Part shown: positions 24,811-37,407 of the stretch, piece by piece
Layout: each line of letters opens with the position of its first letter
Numbering within the stretch: position 1 is the first letter of the stretch
Assembly: GCF_034190915.1 (NCBI RefSeq)
Contig: NW_026947493.1
Coordinates: 41,472,501-41,536,500, forward strand
DNA: 64,000 nucleotides
Origin: Cavia porcellus
Lineage: Eukaryota; Chordata; Mammalia; Rodentia; Caviidae
Reading direction: 5' to 3'
Position numbers and translations under genes: made by a program
Notes under the pieces: generated by a model
Database searches by the model: none
Seen by the model: only the letters and a program-made list of their open reading frames with translations
What the model was told of the DNA's origin: nothing

Positions 24811-27330
24811 TGAACTTAAGCCAGAACAAATGTCACCATTTCTGTTAAAAGATAATGCTGTGAATGCACATACAATATAAACATTATTAGATTTCAGTGT
24901 AGGAACTGTATTTTGTAAAGCAGCCACAGTGCTAATTTCATGCTGTGTGATAGAGAAGCATATATAGTGGAGAAGAACGAGAGGCCAAGTTTAGACCACC
25001 TTGTGAATGATTCTAGAATTCTTAGTGCTTAATTTTTATCTTGTGAAAAGTAGTAACTATGATGAATAGCCTACCGCATGGGTTGATTAGATATGATTTT
25101 ATAGGTAAATTATAAACACTGTAAAAGTTAGCCTGCATCCACAGTACTCTAAAGGCTTTTATTTTATCTTTTATCTTTGGTTCTAGTGCAGCAATGAAAC
25201 TGTATGGAAGCTCAAAAGCCTAGGAAACCTACCAGAATTCCTTGTTCATTTTTATTGGATGTTTTTGGTTTTCCTTCTTTCCTATGTTTGTAACTATTGT
25301 TTATTTTATTTTGTTGCTTTAGAACATATCTATTAATTTTTCAAGCTGTATCCTCAGCCCCCTTTCTTACTGATGTACACATCATTGCTCGTGTCCTCAC
25401 ATAAGATGAGTGTAGCCAGCTCTCTACAAACCGACCAGTGTTAAGTATTACTGAGAAAACAATTCAAAATACAACAAAAAAACAAACAGCATGATATTGT
25501 ACCAAAGTTAAATGTCTGCATATTGCACTTATCCTACCAGTTAAATTTAGATAAAGCACTTCTCTCTTCTCTCTGCTTGTTTCTTGTCTATAAAATACAT
25601 TTTGAAATCCCTATACATTCCATAGTTTGCTTTAAGGAACAAATCAGGAAAAGGATTTTGAAAAATACAAAGCATTGTAAAGTTTAAATATCAAAAATTT
25701 GTGTTACATACTAAAGGCCATCATCACCAAACAAATTAATGAGTATTAGAAACCAATCAGTCATGATTTCATAATGAAGGTATAACTGCTGGAAATACAT
25801 TAATTCTATGTAGAAAGCAAAAGTATCAAACCCTATTCAATGTTAAACTGCAAGACCAATATGTAGATGTATCTGAACTCTGCTTCCAACGGCTCACAAG
25901 TTCTTGGATCAAATGATTCTGATTAGTCGAATGGACAAATAGGACACACACTTTAATTTTGCTTCTTACTATCTTTGAAAATATTTCCAGCATTACAATG
26001 TTCATCTCCCAAATAGCATAAGACCCAAATAATAGTAAATCCAACAAAATCTGCTTAACTCAGGCTGCTTTAAAATAAGAGTTCATACAATGGGACAGTT
26101 GGTCCCAATCCTGGTTTAATATGTCTGCAGTACGAAAGGTCTTTGCTGCCTCCTGTTTCTGCAACAAAAAAGGGAGCTTATTAAAATAAATATAGATTAG
26201 AATTAAATCTCCTAATAGGAATAGAAAGGCACTAATTGAAATAATAATTAACAATCTATTTTTCGGCATCTTATTGCACTATAATTTCAATTAGTAATAT
26301 TCAAATTTCAAGGTTTATATCAAAGCAATGTAAAAGTAGAAATATTTATGTATCCATAAAAGGTTGCAGAGATTCTTTTAAAGGATGGTTTTCCAACAAA
26401 AAGGTAGTAAAAGTAGATTCAAGTAACATAATGAACAAAGAAATTAAAATCTAATAGCATTAGGCAACATATAGGCACATAACCTTTTCATTCCTTCTGT
26501 CCTTATATAAGGCAAGTATTAGAAGCTGATAGATTATGATTGAGTATAATTCTTATTATAAATAATACAGTGTTTAAAAAGTATGTGTGCTTTGTACAAG
26601 TGTTCATGCATAGATGTGCACACATAAGTGTGCATGTGTGTACACTCGAGGCAAATTCAACCAGCAGGTGATGAACACACATCTTGTGAACAGCATTAGA
26701 TATCTTGTTCAAAATCTCTGATTAATCTGATTAAGTTAGTGAGTGAATAATCCTTTAATCCTCTTAAGAATACAGTTTATGTCTGCTGAGTGTCAAATTT
26801 AAGACTGGTAAGCTGTAAATACTGAAATTTAAGTGAAAGGAAAGGGAAAAAGGCAGCCACCTAAAGTCAAGCTACATCGTCTATTTCCAGATTCTGTGGG
26901 TGACCTTCCCTGCTTTAATGAGAATGAGAAACATTAGGAAAAATCATAAATCATCCTCCAGCGGTGGCTTCGTGACAGTGAGCATATCAGTCACTGAGGA
27001 CCAATCTGCTAGCATGTGCTTCCTTTTCCCAACCAGTTTAATTATAAATTAATGGATCCGCCTTTTGCTCACTTCATTTTAGACTAGAAATGTTAAAACT
27101 TGATATTATCTGTTATATACTTGAAAAACTATGCCAGAAGCTTAAAAACGCTGAAGATTTTTAAGATTAAGAGGAGGAAAAGCAACACTTGTTTTAATTT
27201 CAGAATCTATCATTTACAAATGTTAGAAATACGATGACATCAGAACAACAGGGAGTTTTGGCCAGGCTAAATGAACCGAGGTACCATGCTGCGTTACCAT
27301 TATGCACTAAATTCAAATAATAACAAAGTA
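24811..27330. promoter_or_regulatory. Repeat-poor AT-rich block, candidate conserved noncoding DNA
   Basis: About 2.5 kb without a recognisable mobile element, unusual for this window. Homeodomain-like TAATT/ATTA sites are frequent at 26220-26300, including a 12-bp inverted repeat (26231-26242 and 26284-26295). A second AT-core cluster (gtttaattataaattaatgg) is at about 27035-27055. The short open frames here have no domain. Reading it as regulatory DNA is inference; old repeats decayed beyond recognition would look the same. Confidence 0.25.
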
Positions 27331-27371
27331 AGGCGGGGTGGGAGGTGGGGAGGTGAGGGGTGGGGAGGAGA
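27331..27371 (+). other. G-rich tract with G-quadruplex pattern
   Basis: Runs of G occur as GGGG, GGG, GGGG, GGGG and GGGG separated by loops of 1 to 6 bases, which satisfies the usual G-quadruplex rule on the plus strand. It stands out in an AT-rich surrounding. Structure formation is predicted, not shown. Confidence 0.7.
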
Positions 27372-29093
27372 GAGTGGTAGTGGTTAGTTTACTGCCCAGT
27401 GAAAATTCACAAAGTATTTTAAACACTTTAAACCAACTAGCTTGTCTGCTTGGTGCATTTAACTAGCTATACTGAGCTAACCATAGATTTATAATCCCAC
27501 TGAGTAAATTATAATCTGTAATTCAAAGTATTCTGTGAATTCATTTACCTAAAATGTATTTTGTATTGCTTGTTTAGAAACATCATTCTCTTTCCCCCCA
27601 AAACCTTTACTAACACATGTTAAAAAGACAAATCTGAAAAAAAAAATTATTTTATTCCCTTGTTTACAGTGAATCAGAAGGAACTGGACTAATTAATGTA
27701 CTTGCTAACCATTAAAAACAGAAAATCTGTATTACCCTCAATTTCTAGTCTAAAGTGAGGAAGTAAAGCAAGGGAATAATACCCCTCCTCTCCCATCCTG
27801 AGCATACTCCAGATCTGCACTACAGTCTAGAAAGCAAGTAGAGAAAAGATCAGATTGCACTATTTGCTGCTGGACTGTCACCAGACAGGGTCCAAAGGGG
27901 TCTTCAAAGTAGAGCTGAGCAACCTCCACTCACCCAGGGTAAGTTGTAGGCTTGCTGACTTACATCACAGGAAAAGAATTTTCAAGGTGTACCAGTAAAA
28001 GACATAATTTTAATTAGGCCAAATTTTTAGAGTACATACTCAAAACATTACAGGCCCTCAAGACAGGGAAAGTACATTTGTGCTCTGGATGTGCATATGT
28101 GTGAGGATTTAGGTGTCCTTAAAATGGGCTATCTAGGATGTATATTCTAGTATGTTGGGTCTTGTCAACTATTATTCTATGTTAAAAGGCAAACAATTTA
28201 CATATGTTTGAAGCTAAAATATGCCATCCTGTTATGTGCACTTATTTGGAATGAGGATTGGCAGGGAGGAAATGCTATGTACAGGTGAAAAGTACAAGCT
28301 CAGAGGTCATTTTATAGGCTTATTGTCTTTAAGGCCCTTAAAAATTTTTCCTTGGTTTGCATCCTGAAGCTTCAGTTTTTATTAGAAGCACAATTTTAAA
28401 ATTATTATTCTCCTTGTCTTCTTTTTACTTATCGTTATTTCTTCTCTCTACCGCAGAACTTTGGTATAGCCTTTATTTTGATTTTTCCAATGCAGCCTAT
28501 GGAATCTTCAAGCCCCATATTTAGACAGCAAAGAGAATCCCATGGGTAAACACCTCTCTCAGGTCTCCATTTCTGCCTGAATGTAGGTACTGTTCTTCTA
28601 AATTTGCCCCTGAACACATGTGATAAAAGACTTCTGGTCCCAGTGCAATTCCCCCAGCCTTTGGTCCACTGGCTCCCCACACCCAGCCTCAGAGAGTAGA
28701 GCTTTCAGAAGTGCTAACTTGAGTATCTTCCTTTAATGTGCACACATTTGGCACAATGTAGTATTTTAGGTCCTTCATTGTTAATCTGGTTGGCAAATGT
28801 TTCACATTTCTGGTCCATGAATTCAGCTTTTCTTATCTACACAGTGATAATGGCTTCTCTAATTATTACTTGCTACATGATCTGCTATCCCTGTGGATTG
28901 GATTCATATTATCTTTAACCTCATCCACCCTTGACAATGAACTTGCCCCCAGCATCCTCTACTGGGGATTCGCTGGCATCTGATTTTGAAGAACATGACC
29001 AGTGCTCAAGCCCTGAGGATCCCAGACCTGGTTCCTGCTTTGGGACTGAGGCTGACTTTAAGCTGTGTGGAAGGGTAAGGTTTTCCTGCAGAA
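27372..29093. other. Unannotated sequence
   Basis: No repeat family or exon recognised. The open frames at 28435-28680 (minus) and 28931-29161 (plus) lack any domain. Confidence 0.35.
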
Positions 29094-29130
29094 TTTTCCT
29101 GATCACATTTTTCAAATGTGATCAGGAAAA
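29094..29130. other. Perfect 17-bp hairpin with 3-base loop
   Basis: The arm at 29094-29110 (ttttcctgatcacattt) is exactly complementary to the arm at 29114-29130, with loop ttc. It is too short for a typical microRNA precursor and is not followed by a T-run terminator context relevant to Pol II. No mobile-element ends with this sequence were recognised. Confidence 0.9.
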
Positions 29131-29626
29131 CAGAATACTTTGCAGCTTCCTCCATAGATGAGCTGCCAGCCAGAATGCTGATGTGTGGAGATGAATTCCA
29201 GTGTTGGTAACAAACTATGAAATGACTTCATTTTGCCTTTGTTCAAGGGGTATAACCTCTCTTAAAACCCCAAGACTGTGTACGATCATTTCCAAAATTG
29301 TTTTGCAACTAACCTTTTTACATATAAATATCTAAAAGAATATGTACATAAGTTTTGTAATTTTGTTTTTTTCATTATAGGATATCCTCTAGTTTACTTC
29401 TTTGGACTCAGTTCTCTCACCTCATACTATTTCTTATATGACAGAATAGCAGCTAAACATTTTTACCTTTGTTTGTATGTAAACCAACATCTCTGTCTTC
29501 TACATTCACTTATTCATTACCACAACAAACATTATTGAACATTTTTAAGGGCATGGGCATAATGACACTCTTATTTACAGTGACACAGGGTTCCTCTTGG
29601 TACATTTCCCAGAAAAATCATAAAGC

Positions 29627-29972
29627 CAGTCTATACAGTATGGAGGTTATCCTAGGGATGAATTCCACAACCCCCTCAGATACAAAAATTTTTAAGTACT
29701 CAAGGCCCATATGTATAATGACATATTCACAGGATAACATTGACATGACTTTCTGTATACTTTAAATTATCTCTCAACTACTGCTAATACCTATTACTAT
29801 GTAATTACTACTTAAATATTGCAGTTGTTACCCTATGTTGCTTAAGAAATTATGACAGGGTGAAAGCCAATATAGTACATGTTTAGTATGAACACAATTT
29901 TTTCTCAAATATTTTCATTTCATGATTGCTTGAATCTGTGGAGGTAGAAACTGTAGATATGGAGGGCTGGTG
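29627..29972 (+). mobile_element. Full-length Tigger-type MITE
   Basis: The left terminus cagtctatacagtatggagg and right terminus tatggagggctggtg are degenerate inverted repeats of each other. Between them the order …tttctgtatactttaaatta tctc…, tacatgtttagtatgaacac and …tcaaatattttcatttcatg attgcttgaatctg matches a common mammalian Tigger-family MITE. A related copy is split at 48816-49820. No transposase is encoded. Confidence 0.75.
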
Positions 29973-30989
29973 ATATATTCTGAATCAACATCAGTTGTGA
30001 AGTCACTCAGTCTTTGTCTAACTCATTCATTAGAATTCAAAGGCCTTTATCAAGGTATGAGGACAGTGCATCAGAGTCACCACCACTCTACCCACTTACT
30101 ATGTGGTTTGAGGTTCACCTTCTTTATGAGAGACTTTGAAATTTCTACTGTCTCTAAGAAAAGATCACATAGCCATTATATGCTCATACAATCTAGAGTC
30201 CTTGTTGAGAGAGGGGGAAGTATTAACTATTAAAAGGGACTACTGAACAAATTGACCTTTAGGAAATCTTAAAACATAGAAATCTCTTTCCAATATAATT
30301 TCCAAAGTCAGTTTGGGAAGCCAGTTTATAGAATGGTGGAGTCATTTTTATATCGGATCCAGAATTTGAAAGTTTGTTTATTTAGTGTTAACCATTCTTA
30401 CAGTTTCTTAGAAACCGCTTATCATTGAAGTCAGTTCCCCTAGCCCATCAGGTTTTGGCATGTCAGCATGCTATTCTTTCTCTTTGACTCAACAGCAAAC
30501 ATCATGAGCAAGCTTTCCTGGGTACATTGCTATGTGGAGTAGATTCCTAAAGAATGTAGAAAAGCATTACCAGTTTTAGGCATTTTATTGGTGTTTGAGT
30601 TTCCCCTAGAACCAGACCTAGACCAAGAAAGGCTTCCTCAGACTATTAAAAAAAAAATGTATGCCTCTGCCTTCTAGCCTGAGACACAGAAATGACCACT
30701 GGCTGTCATACATTCTGAGCATATTTACTTTATATATTCTATCCTCTTTCCTCTTGTTTTTCTAAAGTATGGTACAAGTAACACTACTGCCTCTAGTACT
30801 GTAGTAACCAACATGTGGTCAAATATTTTAAAAGGAATTACAAAACTGGACTTTATCACCAAATTTTGCTTCCTGATTGCATGCTACTATTATGTTTTTT
30901 GACGCAACAATATTAAAAATGTCAAGAAACTCATTGGACTGATTAAAACTTGAAAGCTAGAGAATGCCATTTTTAGGAGGTGGGTGATA
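29973..30989. other. Unannotated sequence
   Basis: No gene or repeat recognised. Confidence 0.35.
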
Positions 30990-31480
30990 ATGTGGAAACT
31001 TTGATGCTCCTCTAATATAAACATAGACTGGTGTGGTCATACCAGAAATGATCTGGTAGCACTTAAAGTGAACATTCCATGTGACACAGTTCTACTACTG
31101 GAAATAGTTCTCAGAAATCATTTCATCTGCTAGGAAATATGCCTTATGGCATTTATTGCAGTGCTGTTTGTGGTGGTGGGAAATGGGATGCAACCATGGT
31201 GCCCATCACCCACCATTGGTTAAACATAGTAGACGCCTACTAACGATTCTGTGCAATTACAAAGAGTTACATGACAACACAGCTACGTGGCTAGGAGTTA
31301 AGAACAATAGGTCAAAATGATAAAAATGAAAACATAATGAGCTATTCAGCATAATAATTGTGTAAATTAAAATACATAAACGTGTTTTACAATAGCATAG
31401 AAAAGAAGGATATCATCAAACACATTAAAATGGCTGCTTATGGGAGAAGGAAGAATAGTAAGGCAGTGTGAAATTGAGAA
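30990..31480 (+). mobile_element. Ancient L1 3'-end fragment (L1M type)
   Basis: The motif order of old L1 ORF2 C-terminus/3' UTR is preserved: acagttctactactggaaat, …atttattgcagtgctgtttg, …gggatgcaaccatggtgccc atc, ccattggttaaacatagtag and a following AAG-rich part. It is heavily diverged, with no open frame. Confidence 0.6.
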
Positions 31481-33571
31481 ACAAAAATCAAATGAGATAA
31501 TAGATAACATAGATGGGTAGATGGATAAGTGTAGATCATTGAATATATCACTTATATCACTTATAAATGATCCAAACTGTTGGTCAAGAGAAGAAGCAAT
31601 TATATGTTAAATTAAGAGGCATGATTAACAATTTTCTGTATTTTAAATCCAGAAATAAACTGTATGAGAAAGCTGATATGTTTCTAGGAAAATAAGACAT
31701 ACTCCAGACTGAGGTAAAAAACTGAATACCAAATTCTATTCAATTTTGACTCTGTCTACAAGACTTGGATTTGTCATGTCACATTTGACTCCTTAGCACA
31801 TCTCTATATTTACCAAACAACTGTGAGAGCTAAGAATGAGACCAGTCCCCAGGTTCAGCATGTTTCACAGAGGAGGCATGAGCAGCTACTAAATAGAAAA
31901 TTAGAGTGAGGCAGCCACTCTAGGGGAAAAACATCTGAAAAGACACTTTAAACTACCACCCAGTACCCCTAAAATGCAGTGGAGCCAGGACAACTGTTAC
32001 CTAATAAATGCAATAACTAGAGAAGGAAAAACTCTTACTTGTGATTATTGACCATAGGAAGGGTGGTCAGTTGAAACTGAGCTGTGAATGTCTAATGTGA
32101 CAAAAAGAGTGTTGAACATATCATTAATAATTTTCATTTTGAATACATGTTCAGGCAACATTTTGGAAATATTAAATAAAACACTATGTTACTAATTATT
32201 TTTATCTGTTTGTTTACTTGGTTTGTTTACTTTTATCTGTTTATTTACTTGGTTTGAGGTAGTTAGTAGAATACTTAAGGTTAAATATTCTCACCTTATT
32301 TTTACTAGGTGATGCATATTGTAGTTTACAAGAGAAAAGAGAACTTCAGCCATCATCAGTGACAGAGATGTCCAAACTCCTCTGATGATGAGAATAGCTG
32401 AGTTCATATCAGGGTTTACAAAACAAAACAAAACAAAAAATTGATACAGGAAGTATAATTTGTAGGATTATTTTATAATATTCACCCAAACAGTCAAATG
32501 CAAAAGACTAAACAAGATCTATCCACACACTAGAGACCCAAAGAATCCAGCTGAGTGCCTAGATCCTATAGCGATGTCCTGCACAAGTCCACCTAAAGAC
32601 CTAGAGCCCTAGAGCCCTGAAAGTCTGCATTAAAGATGTATTGGAAAGGCCCAAATGTCAGTTGGGGCAGCCAAAGTCTGCACCAGCAGGGTGGAGAATC
32701 TGTGCCACTAGGCTGAAGAATCTGCATTGGAGCCATGAAGTTATGTTCACGGTAAGGACCACAGCTCCTATGAAAAGAGAACTGCAACCATCATCAGCAA
32801 CAGAGAGGTCCCAAACTCCTCTGATAATGAGAATAAATGAGTTCATATCAGTAAAACCAGCATGACAAGCTTCTCCAAGAGAATTAACAGCACACCATCT
32901 TCTCCTCCAGTTCTCTTTTTTATACTATTGGTAATAATCCTCAGGTGGGCCTTCCACACTCAGAACCACACTGATTCAGTCCAGCTGGGTGTTACAATTT
33001 GAACACTAATTAATCCACCAAAATGCTGGTCTGGAGGTTGATATGTTGATTTATAGTTTTGATTTAAATTAGTAGTAAAGTGAAATCAAAGCCTGTTTTT
33101 CCTACAATGTAGATGACACTGTCTTCTAGATGCAGCTGTTCAATTGTTCAAAAGAGTGTTCAAAATTATGTTCAGTTTTCCAGTATACTTTGTTAGTTGT
33201 GATTCCCACTAGAAGTTTCTGGCCATTTCTAGGTCTTCAATTCCACCACACTAAATAGAGCATGACCAAACTACCACTGACCAAAAAGACCACTTAGGTT
33301 GGGTACAGCTTTTAAATATCCCAGTAGTGACTGGATTGCAATAATGCTGCTTAGGTTTGTTGTATTAGGACATTTGGAAGAATCCAAAAGTCTCTTCAGG
33401 GTTCTACTTTCAATTATGTCACAGAATCTCACTAACAATCTAAAATGGAAAGAAATAGATGCAGTTTACACACAAATATGTCATTTTTCACTGACAGGAA
33501 GTCAGAAATGCAAGAAAATTGAATACTTATTTTTTATCCCCAGGAGTCAAAATAATTCAAATATACACACT
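31481..33571. other. Largely unannotated sequence with an internal direct repeat
   Basis: Holds the approximately 80-bp direct repeat described at 32334-32851. Otherwise no family was recognised. Confidence 0.35.
32334..32851 (+). repeat. Direct repeat pair, ~80 bp, 438 bp apart
   Basis: Copy 1 (32334-32412) and copy 2 (32772-32851) share gaaaagagaact…agccatcatcag-like and …tcctctgat(g/a)atgagaata…gagttcatatcag with roughly ten differences. The spacer is unrelated to either copy and includes a (caaaa)n patch. The pair could be ends of an unrecognised LTR-like or composite element, or an old segmental duplication. Confidence 0.75.
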
Positions 33572-33597
33572 TGTGCATATGCACACGCACGTGCGCG

Positions 33598-33642
<45 letters not shown>
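33572..33642. repeat. 71-bp perfect alternating purine-pyrimidine tract
   Basis: The tract runs tgtgcatatgcacacgcacg, then (GC)n, then (AC)n without a single break in purine/pyrimidine alternation. A central CG-rich core is flanked by CA repeats. This is the classical Z-DNA-prone pattern and also a hypervariable microsatellite. Confidence 0.95.
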
Positions 33643-33644
<2 letters not shown>

Positions 33645-36081
33645 ACTTCATTTGAGGTTGAAGAAAAATTTTAGCAAAATAAAATAACATATAATTTGAA
33701 TAAAATATCACCAAAGAATTTCACTAACTCAGGGATAGGCTAGATTTTCTAGTTTGATTACTATCATACACAGATATCACAGTTTTTTTTTTAACTTCAT
33801 TTGAGCTTAATCCCCAGAGTCACACCCTAACTGTCAGGGGACTTGTTTCAAGTAATGGTCACTTGTGTTTCATAATTATCTTGAATCAACATAATTAGTT
33901 CCACATTCTGCTGTTTTCTTCCTGAAGCATCTGTAAACATTTTTACACAATTCCAGTAAACAGCTTTGGGCAATAATTATTTTTTAATTAAAAAAAGATA
34001 AAATAATACAGGATGGCTATTTTACATGCACTTTTCTAACACCTTTAAGTATATAAGAAAAGATTGTTTAGGATGTTAAATGAGAGATTTTTTTCCCCTT
34101 TCAATTATCAACCACTGTTCCACAATTTAGAATGTTATTGGTCACACTTTTAACATGGTCAAATCAACATAAAGCCTGAAGGACATTTAATAATAATACA
34201 AAAGAATGTTCTTCATTTAATTTAGTCATTTAATTTTGTTCTTTTGCATTATTTGTATTCTTTCACAAACAATATATTGAACACAGCACATTTGATTTGG
34301 TGATCTCAAATTTATTTTACCTCTGTGATACTGATTCAGTGATTTAATAGTAAATCCCAGAACTGTGCACCCATAACAAGTTTCCATGATGATTCTGGGA
34401 CTCAAACCTTCACTTTTGAGAGATATTGTCTCTTAAGACACAAGTGTGGCACACACCCTTACACACACTTAAAAATCAGAGGTTGTGATAAGTTGCAGAT
34501 ACTTAATAGCCACCTGCAGCTAGAAAACCATGTTCAATGAGGCGGTAGAAAGTTTGAGGATCACTTATAGAATATCTGCTTCACATTTCAATGTTTCCAA
34601 GAAGGATATCTTCAAAATTTTCTTCTAAAAATGAAATTTGCTAATAGATTCTTCAGAGACAGACCTACTTGGTGGTAAAATTTGCAGACAGGCACTAAGA
34701 ATAGCAAATGCATTCAGCTTCCTTTGGCCACTTACACCAAAGCATTATGGCCATCTGGAAGGTATAGCCACCAAGAAAGGGACTCTGAATACAGTCTTTG
34801 TGTCATGCACTGCCTTATGCCTAGGTCCCTGTGAACAGGACATATTCAGATATGTTTTGTTTCATCCACTGTGCTCTTCCCTTAGGATAAAGCTTGGTAA
34901 ATCTGAATACCATGGTGACAAGCTGACAAGGATGGTCTCTGGTGTTCTGAGAACTGAAGACTGACTGCCTGTATGCTCTAAACATCAGGAATAACTAAAC
35001 TTGTCTCCTCTTATGGAGCTGAGGGCAAAGATCTGTGAAATTGAAGACTCACTCTTGTGACAGTAAACTTTGAATCAAAAGTCCTTGGAACATCTCCTAG
35101 TTCTAAGAGTATACTAACCAAAAAGAGATGGAGACCAGAGTATATCAGTACATCAGCACAATATCAAAGATTACCAGTATTAACAAGGAGGAAGTTTGCC
35201 AATAAATTCTATTGATAAAACATGAACAATGAAAATTGGGAACCCCCCTCCCCAAGTTGAAAAATAGCCTCTATCCCAACTCAAGAATAAAAATCTGTGA
35301 TGTTGGTCCTATCAGGACACTTTCCCACAATGACTCTGGCACTGTGTTTTAAATTACAGTATTTTTCCTCAAATTAATACCCAGCAATAAGTAAGGCAAT
35401 TTTCCTGTCTATACTTGGAAAGTGTGAGAACATTTAGCCACTTTTAAAGTCAAGCGATGGCACTGTAAGAAAAAGGCATGAGGTAGTTAAAAATTTGAAG
35501 AATATGTCAATTGGTAAAATTAGATAAAAAGTTACGCTGTGTTCTGCCCTACATTTGGACTATCGCAAGTGAGGCAAACTTTTCTAGGCAAACCGCTGAG
35601 GACTGCCAATTTAACAAGCTGTTCCGTGCTGCAAGGGACATATTTATGGACATACTTTCAACAAGACGTACCTAGTGCTACCAAGCTGTGCTGTACTAAA
35701 GAGCAGAAAGAATCAGAACGATGGATTTAAAAAAAACATAATGGATTTCACACATGGGTCCTATTAAAATCAGATCAAGTATTCTGCAATTTACAGGCAA
35801 AAATATTTAAAATATTGACAGGGCTGTTGCATGATCTAAGAAGAAAACACCCGGGAGATGTAAAAGATGAGATTGACACAGCGTGTTTAGCTCAGGCTGT
35901 TGTACAACAAGGCTCTCGAAAGGAGGGAGGGAGAGCCAAGCTGTATTGTGAATGTTCTCATTTTTAATCAGCTAGGTCAACATGACTCTAACACTATTGA
36001 AAACTTGGCCTTATCTCATGAATGATTTTCAATATAAAGATTATGGTTCACAGAATCTTTCAAGACAGATTGATTTTATTG
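33643..36081. other. Repeat-poor sequence, candidate conserved patches
   Basis: No repeat was recognised over about 2.4 kb. The stretch 35520-35960 has a balanced composition and motif-rich look unlike its flanks, and may be conserved noncoding DNA. A 108-codon open frame at 34638-34964 shows no domain and is not supported as a gene. Confidence 0.3.
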
Positions 36082-36180
36082 TCCCCCCCCCCCCGCCACC
36101 CAATCCCATCATGGGTACTGAACCCAAGATCTTGTATATTCTAGGTAAACATTTACCACTGATCTATCTTCCCAGCCCTC
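36082..36180 (-). mobile_element. ID-type SINE, reverse orientation
   Basis: After a run of 12 C the antisense ID body reads gggtactgaacccaagatct … taccactgatctatcttccc agcc. The poly-C is in place of the usual T run of an antisense A-tail. Diverged but recognisable. Confidence 0.75.
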
Positions 36181-36639
36181 TTTTAGGTTTTGGAGTTCTA
36201 AAACTCACCAGAAGTCACTCTAGTACTACTCCTTGTTTATTCTGAGAATATGATTAAGTGTGCCCTATACTAGCTAGTGCTTCCTATCCTTGGGAAAGTG
36301 TTCTGGGTACTGGTGAGTCAGAATCGTTTTCTATTTAAAACTGGCTACCTATTTCTATTTCTGGAAAAGTAGATATCAAGCCAACTTGGAGCTCATCTTC
36401 TTTGTTCTAAGTAAAAAAAAATTGTTTCAGGGGAAAAAGTATAAAAGAATTTTTTGCTGTTGCTTTGATAAAAGCCTGGAGTTCTTTTGAGTGTAAAGTT
36501 ACCTCTGCACGTGCATTTAATTAACATCCATCAATTTATTTGACCTTGAAATCCTTTAGAAGGAAGAAAAAGGAACATGAACACTTTATTTTGATAACTG
36601 CTATCACATTAGCTTTTAAAGTGTCACAGCATATAGACA

Positions 36640-36790
36640 AACATCTTCTGTAGAGGGCCAGATAATTACTATTTTAGGCTTCTGGGCCATAAGGTCTTAG
36701 CCACAAATGTTCAGCTCTGCTATAGGAAAGCAGCCACAGACAGCATGTAAACCAGTGAGCATGGCTTTAACTGAATAAAACCATATGTAT
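36640..36790 (+). mobile_element. hAT-type mammalian MITE fragment
   Basis: The sequence ctgtagagggccagataatt actattttaggcttctgggccata … agcagccacagacagcatgt … gcatggctttaactgaataa aac matches a very common mammal-wide hAT-type MITE. A second, weaker copy lies at 43035-43225. The right end is cut short. Confidence 0.7.
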
Positions 36791-37407
36791 ATATATATTG
36801 CTTTCCTCCTGCAGGAAAGAGCAAAGGACCCCTGAGAGGAAAGCCATAAGAAGGACAAGAGAGTCCAAAACTGCACAGACATCAGGATCCAGACTGTTGG
36901 AAAGAAGTCTGGAGCCCAGAACCTGAGATCACTTCCTGACAGTCACTTTGGACCTACTGGTTTCTCTGGGCAGGTCTGCAGGTGTAAGAACCAATAGCTG
37001 TCCCCGTAGGGCTCTAGCTATGAAGGCTCAGACCTTCTCAGGTATGGAAAACTCCAAATAACTCATCCTCTTCCCCAGCCTACATGCTGAGAAACCATAA
37101 CTGACTCTGTAAGAGTAAGCAGGACTCCACGCCTAGGTTTTCAGAGTTTGCAACTGAAGTTGATAGCAGCAAGTATAGCAGAGAAAGGGGTTCTTCTGCA
37201 ATCTGACATGTATTCCAGTTTCTTCCATATACAGAATCTTGCAAAAACATGAACTTTTTCTGAAGTGTGTACATTTTTAGTGCAATCTGTGTATATGCTA
37301 TATATGATAATGAATAAGCTCTTTAAACGGAGCAAATTACTATGTTTGTATTTTCACAGGACACCATATTGAAGGAGATTAGACAAGAAGATGGCTTATT
37401 ATTATTA

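Noticed and set aside
26060..26269. 69-codon minus-strand frame with a hydrophobic start resembling a signal anchor
   Set aside because: It has a single hydrophobic stretch in AT-rich DNA, no family match and no transcript context.
29094..29130. microRNA precursor
   Set aside because: A 17-bp stem with a 3-base loop is too short for Drosha/Dicer processing and has no extended lower stem.
33299..33655. 118-codon frame ending in an alternating His-Thr tail
   Set aside because: The tail is translation of the CA repeat, and the rest has no domain.
34638..34964. 108-codon open frame on the plus strand
   Set aside because: No domain, no splice signals and no neighbouring coding exon; kept only as part of an unannotated stretch.
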